The notes beneath the pieces were generated by a model that saw nothing but the letters and a program-made list of their open reading frames with translations, was not told where the DNA came from and made no database searches. Shown here piece by piece: positions 12,322 through 23,570 of a stretch of 64,000 bases of DNA (position 1 is the stretch's first letter; each line of letters opens with the position of its first letter). This DNA is from Agrocybe praecox. Taxonomy: Eukaryota; Basidiomycota; Agaricomycetes; Agaricales; Agrocybaceae. The stretch is taken from NCBI GenBank assembly GCA_964017145.1, contig OZ024850.1, forward strand, positions 2,581,618 to 2,645,617, written 5' to 3'. A program made the position numbers and the translations under genes.

Positions 12322-12910
12322 AGTATTGTACTTGCTCCTCGTGAGCAAAAAGCAGGTATGTAGGATATCACCCTCTAGTCGGTTGCCTCTCGTGCTCATT
12401 GATATTCGGCAGGCAATGCATCCTCGGGATGTGTCGAAGACGCATCCAAGGTCAAAGGCGCAGGAGCTGAAAATCCCGGAGACGAGTGGGTCATAGCGTC
12501 TGGCGGTGCAGGCTGCGGGGATGCCAACATTGATGCTCCTCCTGCTGGGAGCAGTGATGGCCCCACACGCATTTCGGCTGAAGAACTTGACCGAATCGAC
12601 CCCAACAAGACTCTGCGCGGATTTGTCTGCGTCCACTGCAACACCTACAACCTCCTGCGTCCCGCGAAGGACTTTCACTATGCCGTCACTGCTGGGCTTC
12701 AGGTTGGCGTTTTCAAGGACTGGTATGTTTAGTTCTTCGCTTGTTTATCAGTTTTTTTTTTTTTTTTTTTTGACTGTGATTAGGTTGCAGGTCGAGCCTT
12801 TGGTCATGGGGGTCCGAAGAGCGTGCCAAAAGCGCTACGACTCCAAGGAAGATGCTCAGAAAGCCTTCGACAATGCTCGTGCACAAGGCAATGTCAGAGT
12901 TCTTCATTGA
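12322..12910 (+). pseudogene. 5'-truncated RNase H1 N-domain-like gene
   Basis: This is identical to exons 2 (part), 3 and 4 of the gene at 33708-34521. It lacks the promoter, exon 1 and the start of exon 2 because the repeat arm begins inside exon 2. Three coding blocks with intact introns remain and end with the RNase H1 N-terminal-like segment (YAVTAGLQVGVFKDW...). The flanking sequence supplies no start codon that rescues the frame, so it is probably dead. Confidence 0.8.
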
Positions 12911-13015
12911 ATATGTCCGTCTGTATCTCTCATCTAAATCTCGATCTCGTCTTGTGCATGTTCGTAGTTACTTGCTCATGTAAATCACCATTTGTATGAA
13001 ATATATTGTGTTTGT

Positions 13016-13689
13016 TTAAATTTGCTGGTACTCGAAGCCCTTAGTTTGAAATATGCGCCTGAATTCCTGCTGATTAAATATGGCAACACTCTGGATTTCC
13101 TCCACCCATCGAAGCACCCTTCTAATCTTCTGGAGAACGGCGTCTGAATGGTTAAATGCACAGTTTACGCCGTCTAGGTTGAGAATGCGATCCTGGTACC
13201 GAATTAGCGAGGACTGCATGGACTCGAGAGCGCCACAATGGTGTTCTATATCTGCCGTCCTTTGTTCTGCAAGGTACTGTGTACATATCGAGTCAATATA
13301 TGTTGCGCAATCGTCGCGATGGCCAGTAAGTGATATAAACCGATTATTGATGCGGTCCACTCGTTCCAACCAAACTTTGACTGGATCGCGGTTTGGAACT
13401 TGGATGTTTTCTATCACAGCAGCACTGCTGGTTATATAGTAGGTCAATATATTAGTAGCAGCTTTCGAGATACTTTAGACATACCATGTATTGGCTGTCG
13501 TTGAACGATTATTTCTCTCTTGATATGTTTGGCGCCGATGTTCATTGATAACTTCACGATTTCTGGATGAAATTCAACGAACTGAAATATAATATAGTGC
13601 GCAATTTACCTGTCGTAGTAGCGCTTGTTTTTAGCCCTCTGCGCAAGGAGTTTTTCCTCTGGGGTATTGTACTTGGGGGGGCGTCCCAT
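13016..13689 (-). CDS. Small GRPP/AT-hook-like KDZ-associated protein (left copy)
   Basis: Mirror copy of the gene at 32929-33602, with three exons and 189 aa. It begins MGRPPKYNTPEEKLLAQRAK, followed by a basic helical segment rich in Arg, Lys, Tyr and Asn (NKRYYDRNREVINEHRRQTY). GRPP near the start is reminiscent of an AT-hook minor-groove binder, and the basic helix suggests DNA binding. The remaining ~135 residues are helical with no recognised domain. I know similar N-termini from other agaric transposon neighbourhoods. It is divergent from the FL gene at 14089. Confidence 0.7.
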
Positions 13690-14088
13690 GGTTGGTAAGA
13701 TGAAAGTCTATAGAGAAACTCGTTAGCACCAAGCGCTTCTTGTGCATCGTCATACCTTTACTCCCAATTGAGCTTAACGTCCATTTAAGCTAGATTAGAC
13801 AAAAAGTATATTTTATGTGAGCTGTAATCACTCTTTTATTTTGCCAATAAGACTGTGGAAAGACCAGAATCAATTATTTCAATATTTCTGAGATATATTT
13901 TGGTATGTCCCAAATTATCACATACTCAACAGGAACGGACTTCTGCCGACTTCTTATTGATGCTATTAAACTTTAAAATGGCGAATCTAAGGTAGACAAG
14001 AGCGTTTCTACCACTCCTTACTTCCCCCCCTCCACTATACCAACCACTTGTTGATCTCGCAGTCGTGATTCAAGCCCCCCTTGAAATT

Positions 14089-15161
14089 ATGCCTAGAAAG
14101 CCAAAAAAAGATGTGGTGAGCGCTTAAATATTCGAATCAATGTATGTTTCGCCTTACATTGTTAGGCTGTGATTGTACAAGGCGGCCGAAACAAGCCTCC
14201 ACCCGCCGTAGCCTCAGCACAAACAAAATTTATCCAAGATATGGGGCCCTTCTTGCGACAAGCTATCAGTCACGGTGGTAAAAAAGAGAAGGCCGAGTTT
14301 CTCGCCGCTTTTTTCAAGATATGGTTTACTCGGTGGCCTGAACCTGAGCGGGAGGACGACATGGAAGGTTTCTGGGACCATAGGATTGAATCTACGAAGG
14401 AGGTTAGTAGTAATTCGGTTCTTGGTACTGTGATTACGGCCTTACCTTTTAACTTAAGGATGTCACAAAACAATTTGTGTTCTCTTCTATGGGGGGCGCT
14501 TGTCCCTTGGAGCCATGGAGAGCTCGACTTGAAGTCGAGCTCGCGGATGCCGAAGGGGTGAGTTTCTTTTCTTCCCTTTTTTCTTTTTGCTTTCATTTTT
14601 ATATCACTGTGTCTTAGAGGGAGCTCGTGGTCAATACCAGGATGGATGATCTCGATAAGGTTTGTCTGTCCTATACATTGGCGTAACATGTAGGCTAATA
14701 TTGTTTTCGTAGCTCTTGAATATGCGTGCCGGATCCGGTAACGTCAGGCCGAGGCCGAAACCGAAACCGAAACCCCGCCAGCGAGCCGCGCCTGGTGGTG
14801 CCAGCATTGGCACTGACTCGGATCCTGTGGTGGTGGATGCCGACAACACTGTCCCCCCCCTGTTTCTCACTCTCAGGTCGACAGTATAGGAACAAAGAGG
14901 CCGAGAGAGGATGATTCTGAACTTGAAGTCGACCGCGGCATCATGGTGACGCTTCCCCAAACTCCACCAGGTGGCGGTGGCCGGGTGGTCATTCTCGACG
15001 ATACAGACGACAAATATTGTGGACCAGCTTCGAAGATGAGAAGGATAAAGCGGGTAGATTTCGAGAAGGAAATTGTAGAGACCTTCAAAAAGAAGAAAGC
15101 CGAGAGCCTAGCAATCAAGGCAGCCAAGAAAAAAGACAAGTTTGACGACGTCTTTTCTTAA
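14089..15161 (+). CDS. FL-family protein, short form (left copy)
   Basis: Six exons: 14089-14115, 14166-14402, 14459-14557, 14618-14659, 14713-14826 and 14877-15161, giving 267 aa. The N-terminus (KFIQDMGPFLRQA ... FFKIWFTRWPEPE) has the same FL...FF..W.P pattern as the FL genes at 1835, 34909 and 45109. A Pro/Lys/Arg repeat (RPRPKPKPKPRQR) and a Gly-rich stretch follow. The C-terminus is basic and helical. The exon 5/6 joint uses a GTGGTG donor among several possible in-frame choices. It lies 248 bp upstream of and co-directional with the KDZ-2 transposase. Function is unknown; a DNA-binding helper of transposition is a guess. Confidence 0.65.
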
Positions 15162-15408
15162 AATAGATTTATATCTTCCGCATGTATAGACGCCGCTTTG
15201 TCAGGTGTCATTTGATGATAGAATATAATGGATGATGATGAATAATGATGAATAATCAATGAGGAATCGATAATTATCCATAGCGTAGGTCATGCATGTC
15301 TTTTCTATATTTAGAGACTACTAGTTGCGGTGACGTTGATCGTTTACTCCGTCACCGCGTACTTTTTGTATCAAACACTGCTTACCCCACTAAACAGAAA
15401 CACCTACC
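15162..15408. promoter_or_regulatory. KDZ-2 transposase upstream region with GGATAAT-like motifs
   Basis: The spacer holds a cluster at about 15220-15282 (ATGGATGATGATGAATAATG...) that resembles the ATGGATAATAATGGATAAT repeats at the end of the same element. This may be an internal binding site. No gene is present. Confidence 0.35.
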
Positions 15409-18400
15409 ATGGGTAAGCGGAGGAAAATAGTGCTCGATGAGTACGATCCAAGCCAGGGTAGTGTCTCTAAACGACCCACCATGGGGCAGCATACGGATTT
15501 CGGGCAGAACGCTACACATCGTACAATTCAAATACCTGTTTCTGGTACACAGAACCCTCTATCACGGCGGCCTTACTATCCTCCGCTCAACTCAACCGAC
15601 TCGCCTACTCCTACACTTGACTGGGTGCTTCAGGTCTCAGGGGACCTACACTACCAGTACATTGGCGGAGATAACGAACTTCACGAATTGGCTGCTTGCG
15701 AAATCGAGGCACTGGGACTGTCAAAGTATATGCCTAACTTAGGCCAAAACGCAAACAGAGTACAAGTGGTTGGAAAGCCAAAAACTCACTCGGTAAGTTT
15801 GTTCAAATCCGTCAGTGATTACTTTATCATATATTAAATAAGTGACAGAGCGATCCGATGCACTTCTGGATTCCCCACATTGACGAATACGTAGATGAAC
15901 TCCTTCGTCTTGAAGGGCGGGGCTCAGCCAACCACGACACTTGCGGTGGCTCATCGTGTGGATCTTCCCTGAACGGAGGTGGATTCCGTTGCAAGGATTG
16001 CAATTCGCTGGTGTTGCTCTGCCAGGATTGCCTGATATCGTCACATACCGCGCATCCATTGCATCGAATCGAGGTGAGCTACCGGTTTGAATGCATAAGT
16101 CAATATTGGATGTCTGATGCATGTAGCAGGTGTGGGGTTCTGGTTTCTTCCAGAAGACGACATTGAAAGACCTTGGATTGCGCATTCAACTCGGCCATTT
16201 GGGTGGTGCCTGTCCTTCACCCGAGAATGCGTTTCATAACGACTTCGTCATCATTGCACCCAACGGAATACACAAAGTCTCGCTGGACTACTGTGCATGT
16301 AATAACGCAGTCTCAAAGCCGGTGCAGCTTCTCCGTGCCCGACTATACCCTGCAACTGTACAAGAGCCCAAAACGGCTGCTACATTCGCTGTTCTTGAGC
16401 AATTTCAGCTCCTTTCATTCACCTCCAAGTTGTCTAACTACGAATATTACCGAGCACTTGCCCGTATGACCGACAATACAGGCATTGAATCCTCCGCCGT
16501 GAGTTGCCGTTGGTTGTATATTTTTTTATTCGATTATTAATGCGCGTATTGTATCTCTAGGATCGTTATTCAACCTTTCTCCGGATAATGCATCAGTGGC
16601 GTCATGTGCGATTGCTCAAACGGATGATGCGTGGTCATGATGACTTGGGTGTCAAGGGTACGGCAGAGGGCGAGTGCGCAGTTATGTGCCCCGCATGTCC
16701 ATACGAGGAAAAGAACTTGCCGCCAGACTGGCATTCACTGCCTGAGGAACGAAAGTAAGTGTCCAGTTTCTCATTCAAATTTATCAAAAACTTATGCATC
16801 ATTCTAGATGGGTTTATTCTCTGTTCGTTGGCATTGATGCCAATTTTCGCTTGAAACGGATGAACGTATCTACTGATGAGCGTGACCCGGCACTCAACTG
16901 TGGGTACTCTTATATCGTGGAGAAGACAAAATATCAAACACACTTGCAAACCTACGACACCAAAATTCCGGATGAAAAAAGCAACTGTAATAACCATGAC
17001 GCAATCAAATCAGCAAATATTCATGGGGGAAACGGAGCAGCTGCTAGTGGACTGTCCACCGCGGAATGCATTCGACATGATATGAAACGTCCGTTGGGAG
17101 CTGGAGATTTACATAAGGGCGAGAGGTACTTGTTAATTACTTTTCGGAAATTTACGTCTATAAATAACACATGATAGATACGTCAATATCGATTACGTTT
17201 TTCTTTCAAGCCTGCGCGAGAAGACCCTTGAACGTCTCGTTGTGTCTTATGACATTGCGTGTCAGTGGTCCGTCAATTTACTTAACCGGTGCAAGGTTTA
17301 CGGGTCTGCGGCTCTGGAAAAGGTAAAGGATGTTTCCGTCACATATTTGGTGCCGAAATTCCACCTTCCTGCACATGTTTCGAGGTGTCAAACGGCTTTC
17401 TCATTCAATTTCATGCGATTCGTTGGGCGGACCGATGGAGAAGCGCCGGAACGGGGCTGGTCGGCCTCGAATGGCCTGGCTAGTAGCACCAAAGAAATGG
17501 GCCCAGGGTCTCGAAGTGATACATTGGATGATCATTTCGGAGACTACAATTGGCGGAAAATCATGCAGATTGGTAAGCTTTGACGTCTATTTATACTTTA
17601 ATCTTCTGATGGAGTTTCTTTTTTCAGCAGAAACCTTTCTTCGCAAGGTCAAAGAAGCGCTCGCTGCCCGAAAGGAGCATGTGGACGCCTTCATTGAGTT
17701 TGACGCGGCCCTGCCGAAGGAGGACACAGCAGCATGGACCAAATTATGTCAGGAGTGGGAAAAAGACCCGAAGAAACAAAACCCTTTCGTTATGGAGTCA
17801 AATGGTGCGCATTACGAGGCCTCTTATATTTTATACTAAATTGACAATATATATATTGGGAAATTAGGGATATGTTCGGAGGTAGATGTTCGCTTGCAGC
17901 TTGCAGCAGAGGATGCAGCTGCCCTTGCAAGAGGCGACGCCATCACTATCCATGATGACATAAGTCCGAGTATGCTGATTAGCCAAGGTTTACAGCTTCA
18001 AGAAAACCAGTGAGTTAGCCATCTTTTCCTTCGATTTTATACGCCGAAGTTCGGTGTGCTAATAATAAATATTTTCTGTCAAGATCGCGCTTGGCCATGG
18101 ATATGCTTCTTCTGGGCGCGGACGCAAGTAGCCTCAAACAGACCCAAATACTGGAACGCTCGAATGCTTTGAAACGAAAAATTGACGCTTGGATTCACAT
18201 ACAACAGCTCTACATGCCCGAAGTAGCCGTGCTCCGTGCTAGAGATGGCGCAAGCTCAGACGCCCCTATTGCGGTACCTGACATCAAACTTTTCCTGCCG
18301 TCATTTAATCAAGACACGTTAAAATGCTCGCCCAATCTTTTGAAATGTGAATGGGAACTTCGTTATGCTCAGGCAGGGGAGACGCTAAATAGGCTGCGCG

Positions 18401-19089
18401 GCTTTCTCCTTTTGCGTTCACACCTATATAAGTCCAAAGCGCGCTACTCGCATGGGGTGCGGATGCATACACGAAGTCAAACAATTCTTAACACAGTGGA
18501 AACCAATATCAAGGAACTTACGAAGGCATACCGCTCCTCACGCGTAGCTCTTGAAATGATAAGTACAGTCCTCCTCAAGGTTGGCTGGCAGAATATTTTA
18601 AGACCACTACAAGACGCCGACGTTGCAGGTTTATCTTCAATGGATGATACCGGACTCGGTGAGGGAAGAAAGTCACTCAGCTGGATATGGAAGGTACACG
18701 GTACTGGAGCAAATGCCGACGCATGTACCCAAGCAGGTATGTTTTGACTTCGCGTTCGAATAACTATTTATAGCTAACAACACGTAGCACTTCGTATAGA
18801 ATGGTGTAAAGCTCGCGCACGAGCCCACCGTTGGCAAGAGGAGTGTTTACTTCTGTCAGAAGAAATGCGACGTGTATGCGCGTTTTTTATGTGGCAGAAA
18901 AACAAGTGGCTGTCTCTCGCGCGCAAGTATCAATCCACTGATATGGAGGGTAAGGTGGCTTATGCCCTACGACAAGCGGATTTGCGTAAGAGAATGACAG
19001 AGAACTGTGAAAAGAAGTGGAATGGCCTGATTGCAAAACTTACAACGATGGAAGCTCGAAATGCATGGGTTATGATAGAATGTCATTGA
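15409..19089 (+). CDS. KDZ transposase with CxC2 domain (KDZ-2, left copy), intact
   Basis: Ten exons join in frame: 15409-15792, 15849-16073, 16130-16498, 16561-16754, 16808-17125, 17178-17572, 17628-17804, 17868-18009, 18084-18736 and 18788-19089, giving 1052 aa. Order of motifs: a CxC2-like cluster (CKDC, CQDC, then HTAHPLH), the D-containing motif IDANFRLK (D about 401), SYDIACQW (D about 522), DGEAPERGW (E about 585/588), then long C-terminal helices. The acceptor before exon 3 could lie 3 nt upstream. No stop or frameshift. It shares architecture with KDZ-1 and KDZ-3 but is clearly diverged from both. Confidence 0.9.
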
Positions 19090-20332
19090 TTAATATATAT
19101 TTGTCGTATACAGAAATGTGATTATAAATAAGACGTAAAGGATTTTGGAAGGTGAATACATGATTGATTGCAACAGGGATGAATATCTGGAGTGGCGATG
19201 AATAATAATGAAGGGATGTAATTACGGATAATCGATAACCAGAGCCGTCACAGGGATGGATAAAATAGGCACGGATGATGGATAATCGATAATGAGGGAC
19301 GACGGATAATGATGGATAATGTGGCGGCAGGGATGAGGAATGAGGGATAATTGATGGATTATTCACGGGGATGGATAATAATGGATAATAATTGTGGGCC
19401 AGGGTCCAAGGGATGAGGAATGATGGATAATTGATGGATTGTGGCGGCCATTAAAAATCGGAGGAGGGGAAGGTAATAAGCAATAGATAATCAACGAATA
19501 AGTAGAGGGAGGGAAGGATTATGATGAAAATTACATACGGATGGATTATCATTGAAAATAGCGAAGGACAGTAACGAACGGCAGGGAGGCGAATAGATTA
19601 TCATTGAAAATTGATTGAAAATCATGAATGACGGAGAAGGTAATAGATTCCGGGGAGGGATGGATTATCATTGAAAATGGAAACCACAAGCAGCGTGGGA
19701 GAAGATGATGGATTACGGATGGAAATTGCGAGTGGAGAAAGGGAAGGATTATCATTGAAAATCACGAACGCCGGGGAAGCGAATAGATTATCATTGAAAA
19801 TCACGAATGACGGGGAAGGTAAATGGATTCCGGGGAGTGATCGATTATCATTGAAAATCACGAATGACGGGTAAGGTAAATGGATTATCATCGAGAATTA
19901 CGAATGACGGGGAAGGTAACAGATTCCGGGGAGGGATGGATTATCATTGAAAATGAGAACCACGAGCGGCGTGGGAGAAGATGATGGATTGCGAGTAGAG
20001 GAAGGGAAGGATTATCATTGAAAATCATGAATGCCGGGGAAGCGAATGGATTATCATTGAAAGTCACAACGGTGGGGAGGTAAATGGATTATCATCGACA
20101 ATCACAAATGGCACGCAAAATCACAAACAACGAAATAGGTGATGGATTATAATGAAAATAATAAGGGGGGGATGGATTATGATTGAAAATCAGTAGCGGC
20201 AGTGGACAACGGCTATTATACATGAGCATAGGTTATATATAATTATCGATGTGTGCCAGTTAACCATGCTCATGTATTATTTGATGGGAGGTTATATCCT
20301 TGTATTATACATTATAGGGACAGCATGGCCTC
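19090..20332. repeat. Subterminal/terminal repeat block of KDZ-2 (left arm)
   Basis: Two layers are visible. From about 19185 to 19400 there are ATGGATAATAATGGATAAT-type short repeats. From about 19540 to 20190 there are about a dozen units centred on GGATTATCATTGAAAATCAC with GGGGAAGGTAAATGGATTCC between them. The end carries a hairpin (stems 20218-20235 and 20260-20277, ACATGAGCAT) and the terminal stretch TTGTATTATACATTATAGGG. The block recurs inverted at 26286-27230 and again at 51886-52787, where it forms the other end of the element. Confidence 0.85.
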
Positions 20333-20990
20333 AGTCGTGACTAAGAAAATAAGAGATGAAGCATGTTCGTCGCCTTTGAACTATTAATAGTATTTGTTGT
20401 ATTACTTTTTCATTTTCCCTTCAACTTTGTCTCGGATCGATGCCATGTCTCCACACTCACTTTCTTTTCTTTCCTTCCTTCGCTTTTTCCTTCGATTTTC
20501 AACTTTTCTTCCTCCTATCTTCTCTTTATCGTTCTCCAGTTCTGTGTTCTGCCCCTGCCTACCCTTGTTTGTCTGCTTGCTAGTATTGATCTGTCGTCGT
20601 CGTCACGTCTTATTTACATGTCTGTCTCTGCAGTCTGACCATTGTTATATACACACATACACTCACTCACATCATGTACATATCTCTTCCCGCGTGCTTT
20701 CTTGAATAACTGCTATTAGATGATTTCACAGAACGAATGTTGTTTTTTCTTTTTCTTCTCTCTTTGTTATACACATGCATATAACCTTGTGCTTTTGAGA
20801 TGAAAAAATGAATGAAAAAATGTTTTTAATAGACTTATTTGTCTGCGGGAGTGCAGATGATGTTACAAAAAGCGAGCGGTTCATACCATTCCGAATTAAT
20901 TGATTTGTGAAAAACTTTAGATCCATAGGTTGTTATTCCTCTGCGAGGTTATTCTGGGAACTACTTGACTGTACCTCCTCTCTGTCGAGG
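20333..20990. repeat. 3' flank shared by the copy A-E gene units
   Basis: C/T-rich sequence downstream of copy A. It contains a CGTTCTGTGAAATCATC-like stretch and, near the edge, GATGAAGCATGTTCGTCGCC. The same sequence follows copies B (55030-55620) and E (63000-63560), so it belongs to the duplicated unit. Bases 20333-20339 (AGTCGTG, reverse complement CACGACT) match the 7-mer flanking the far end of KDZ-2 at 52788. Confidence 0.7.
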
Positions 20991-23205
20991 TCAGTTGCGC
21001 CGGCGGCGTACTATGAGCGACTTGATAGGCCATTTAGCCTTGGTCCAGCCGTACCACCACTGCCCTTTTTTCTTTTTTGAATCCGAATTCTTGTCCTTTG
21101 GGGCCTGGCCCTCACCATTGTCCTTGGGAGTTGCTTTCCTTTCGAGGTAGACAACACCTGCGTCCTCATCACATACGATCTCGTACAATTCTTTGACGCG
21201 TTCAAGCAGTTGGTCGTCCGAAGGAAGTAAATCATCCTGGAAATATGTTCTTATGGTATGTTTTGACGGGAGGAGATGGAAAAACAAACGTACTGGAAAA
21301 AGGTCCCGATAATGACCATCGTCCTCGGTAATGGCCATCTTGGCTTCAGGGAACTTGGGTCTTGCATTCAGTTATTTCTCAAATGACGATTCCTAGAACT
21401 GCGTACCATGATCAACATTAGGTTATGAAGTGCATTCGATTGGCGTTTAACAGAGGAAAGCCGACCTATCTGAGAATGCCGCGCAATAGTTTCTTGGGAC
21501 AGCAAGACCGAACTTGGCGAATACGACGAAGATGACATAAATAACGGATATGACATGGACGACTTTGACAGCGTCTTATCATCCTCAGGATGGCTTCCAG
21601 TAGTGACGCTTGACCGAGGGCTGAGCTGGCTGACTCTGCTTCTGGCTGGCGGAGGTTCATCGCCAGGTGCTATCGAGATGGAGTCCTCATGTTGATCAAT
21701 CGCAAAGCTTCCGAGTCGCCACTTGTCATAGTGGTGGTATTCCTCCACTTTTTGTTGATCAGTGCTTCTCTTCCTTTTGTGGCTCTGAACCGTGATTGAT
21801 TGGAGGTTCAGACGGTCAAAGGATTGTTGTTCTTCGATGATCTTCTTCCATGCTTGATCGTTAAGTTTTAAATTCATTGTGCGGACAAATAGGCATTGGT
21901 TGATATTCTGGGGGAAGTTTTCATTCTCTCTGGCAAGAGTACCCAAATAAAGTGGACCTGTTCTGCCATGAAAGTGTCCAGAGAGATCCCACATGTACCG
22001 CGCCCCAAAAGGTCGAGAGTCTCTGGACAATGATCTGAGATCAATCGTTTGTGGACGGTCTGAATTTCGCATCACGGCGATAGCCCATGAAGTAGCCTTA
22101 TCGCATCCAATCACTAGGCGCAGGTCTCCGTTCTCTATTTCGCGCCCTCTAGTCCCATTGACATAGCGATACCAATGCTCTAAATTGGCAGCCGCATAAG
22201 CGCGAAATTTAGAAATGTTTTCCAAGTCCCGAGATATCGCGCCCTCAGGCATGACCAGGATGGCACCGTCACCCGGTTGAGCTTCAAACTTATAGGAAAG
22301 AGCTCTGTAGATAGGCGATAAATCGCGGAAATTATGTGCTATGAATTTTTTAATACGTACTGCCTACTGGTTTCAGACTTCGCTTGTAATTTAGTGATCG
22401 ATTCACTAGCCAAATAGGTACCGGGCACGAACTCATTGATCTCGCGAATATCGCAGGACTCCATTTCAGGTTGGATGGGTTGAAACCATTCTGGAATCGT
22501 GGATTGGTTCACGGGATGGTCTCGAGGTAGACATACGTTGAATAAAAAAGAAAAGCTCCCCTGTTCCGTGATGATCCCGACGTCGCCAATGCTCACTCCT
22601 CGAATCTGGTTTGGTGTTGGGAGATTTTTGTTTGGCTCAGGAATCCATAAGGCAGTTCCGGCGCGCATTTTTGACATATAATGCTGGTATAATTCGGAGC
22701 TACTACCAAAGGATGTGGCAGATGGTGTCGTTGTGCTGGAAGTAGTATTATGTAGTTGTTCATCTTTTTCGTCAATGGGTTAGACATACTTTTTTTTGTG
22801 CAAAGATGTTTCCTCACGGGTGGGCGCGAGCGATTGACTGGTAAAAAATTGACCGCCATTAATTACAATGTTGTTTGCATTGTGAAACATGCCAGGACTC
22901 GCAGACGGCTGAGAAGAATCAATCAGGGCCTGCGATAATGGCGTAGTAGCAGAGGGGACAGAAGATATGAGCCTCTGTAAGATAAAGGAGTGTCAAAGGA
23001 CTTGCAAGATTAGTGAATAGTGATAACAAGGACCCACTTTCGAACGTCTCAGGCTCTTCTGCGGGATACCTCCTTTCTGCCTCCCTTTGACATCCATAAT
23101 CTGAGTCTTGACGGCTACAATATCAGAGACGGTTGGTGCTGTTGGGCTCTTCGAGATACTGCATGGGCGAGCTCTACTAGTGAAATGGAATGGTGGAGCT
23201 GACAC
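20991..23205 (-). CDS. Multigene-family protein, copy A (GCDKATSWA family)
   Basis: Six exons: 23205-23038, 22974-22818, 22763-22361, 22304-21407, 21353-21294 and 21236-20991, giving 643 aa. Landmarks shared by all copies are NNIVINGGQF, KMRAGTALWIPEPN, GVSIGDVGII, FSFLFN(I/V)C, MPEGAIS(R/Q)DLENISKFR, AAANLEHWYRYVNGTRGREI, RLVIGCDKATSWA and WDLSGHFHGR, then a variable Ser-rich linker and a C-terminal LLERVKELYEIV...DAG(V/I)VYLERK. I recognise this as a large agaricomycete family of unknown function; no catalytic motif is evident. This copy has a basic tail (VRRRRN). It lies alone between the repeat arms, whereas its paralogues are in tandem at 53-63 kb. Confidence 0.85.
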
Positions 23206-23570
23206 ATCATGAAGCAGATTTGGTTGCTAAAGATAAAGTACTTCTTCAAAAAATCCGCCTAACAGCAGCCGCCTTCGTTATGTGGAAGAAAAGAGTGTTA
23301 TGAACCAGAATATAAGTGACCAAGAAAGTGAGGGATGTCGATGAAGCATGTTCGTCGCCGCCTTTGAACTTTCGAATGATCACCAGACTCAGGGGCCTAA
23401 AAGTAATATCGACTTACGGCCATTTATGAATTTGAAATCCTGTATCCGGTCCTCTCCGACACGGCAGCTAATCGGCGTTCACAACGTAACCGAACACAGA
23501 TCATCGCCAACTTTCCAGCCAACATGGCTCTTGGACAAGGTTCACACCACTACAATCACTAACCCTTAGG
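23206..23570. promoter_or_regulatory. Divergent intergenic region between copy A and the S28 peptidase
   Basis: The first ~150 bp (to about 23375) match the upstream sequences of copies B and C (TTCTTCCACATAACGAAG, TCTTTAGCAACCAAAT on the opposite strand), so it is the conserved family promoter. The rest is unique sequence upstream of the peptidase. Confidence 0.55.

Larger units (their letters stand above)
12322..20332 (+). repeat. Left arm of 8011-bp inverted repeat
   Basis: Every feature here recurs on the opposite strand at 26286-34296. The coordinates of partners always sum to 46618, so there is no length difference over 8 kb, and all encoded proteins compared are identical. The outer edge is set by TACAATACT matching and the next base differing (12321 versus 34297). 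The inner edge is set by GAGGCCATGCTG matching up to 20332 and 26286. The left arm starts inside a coding exon, so it is the truncated, derived copy. Confidence 0.95.

Noticed and set aside
19140..20180. CRISPR-like array because of regularly spaced repeats
   Set aside because: Unit length and spacing vary, spacers are themselves related, and the organism is a fungus. This is a transposon subterminal repeat.
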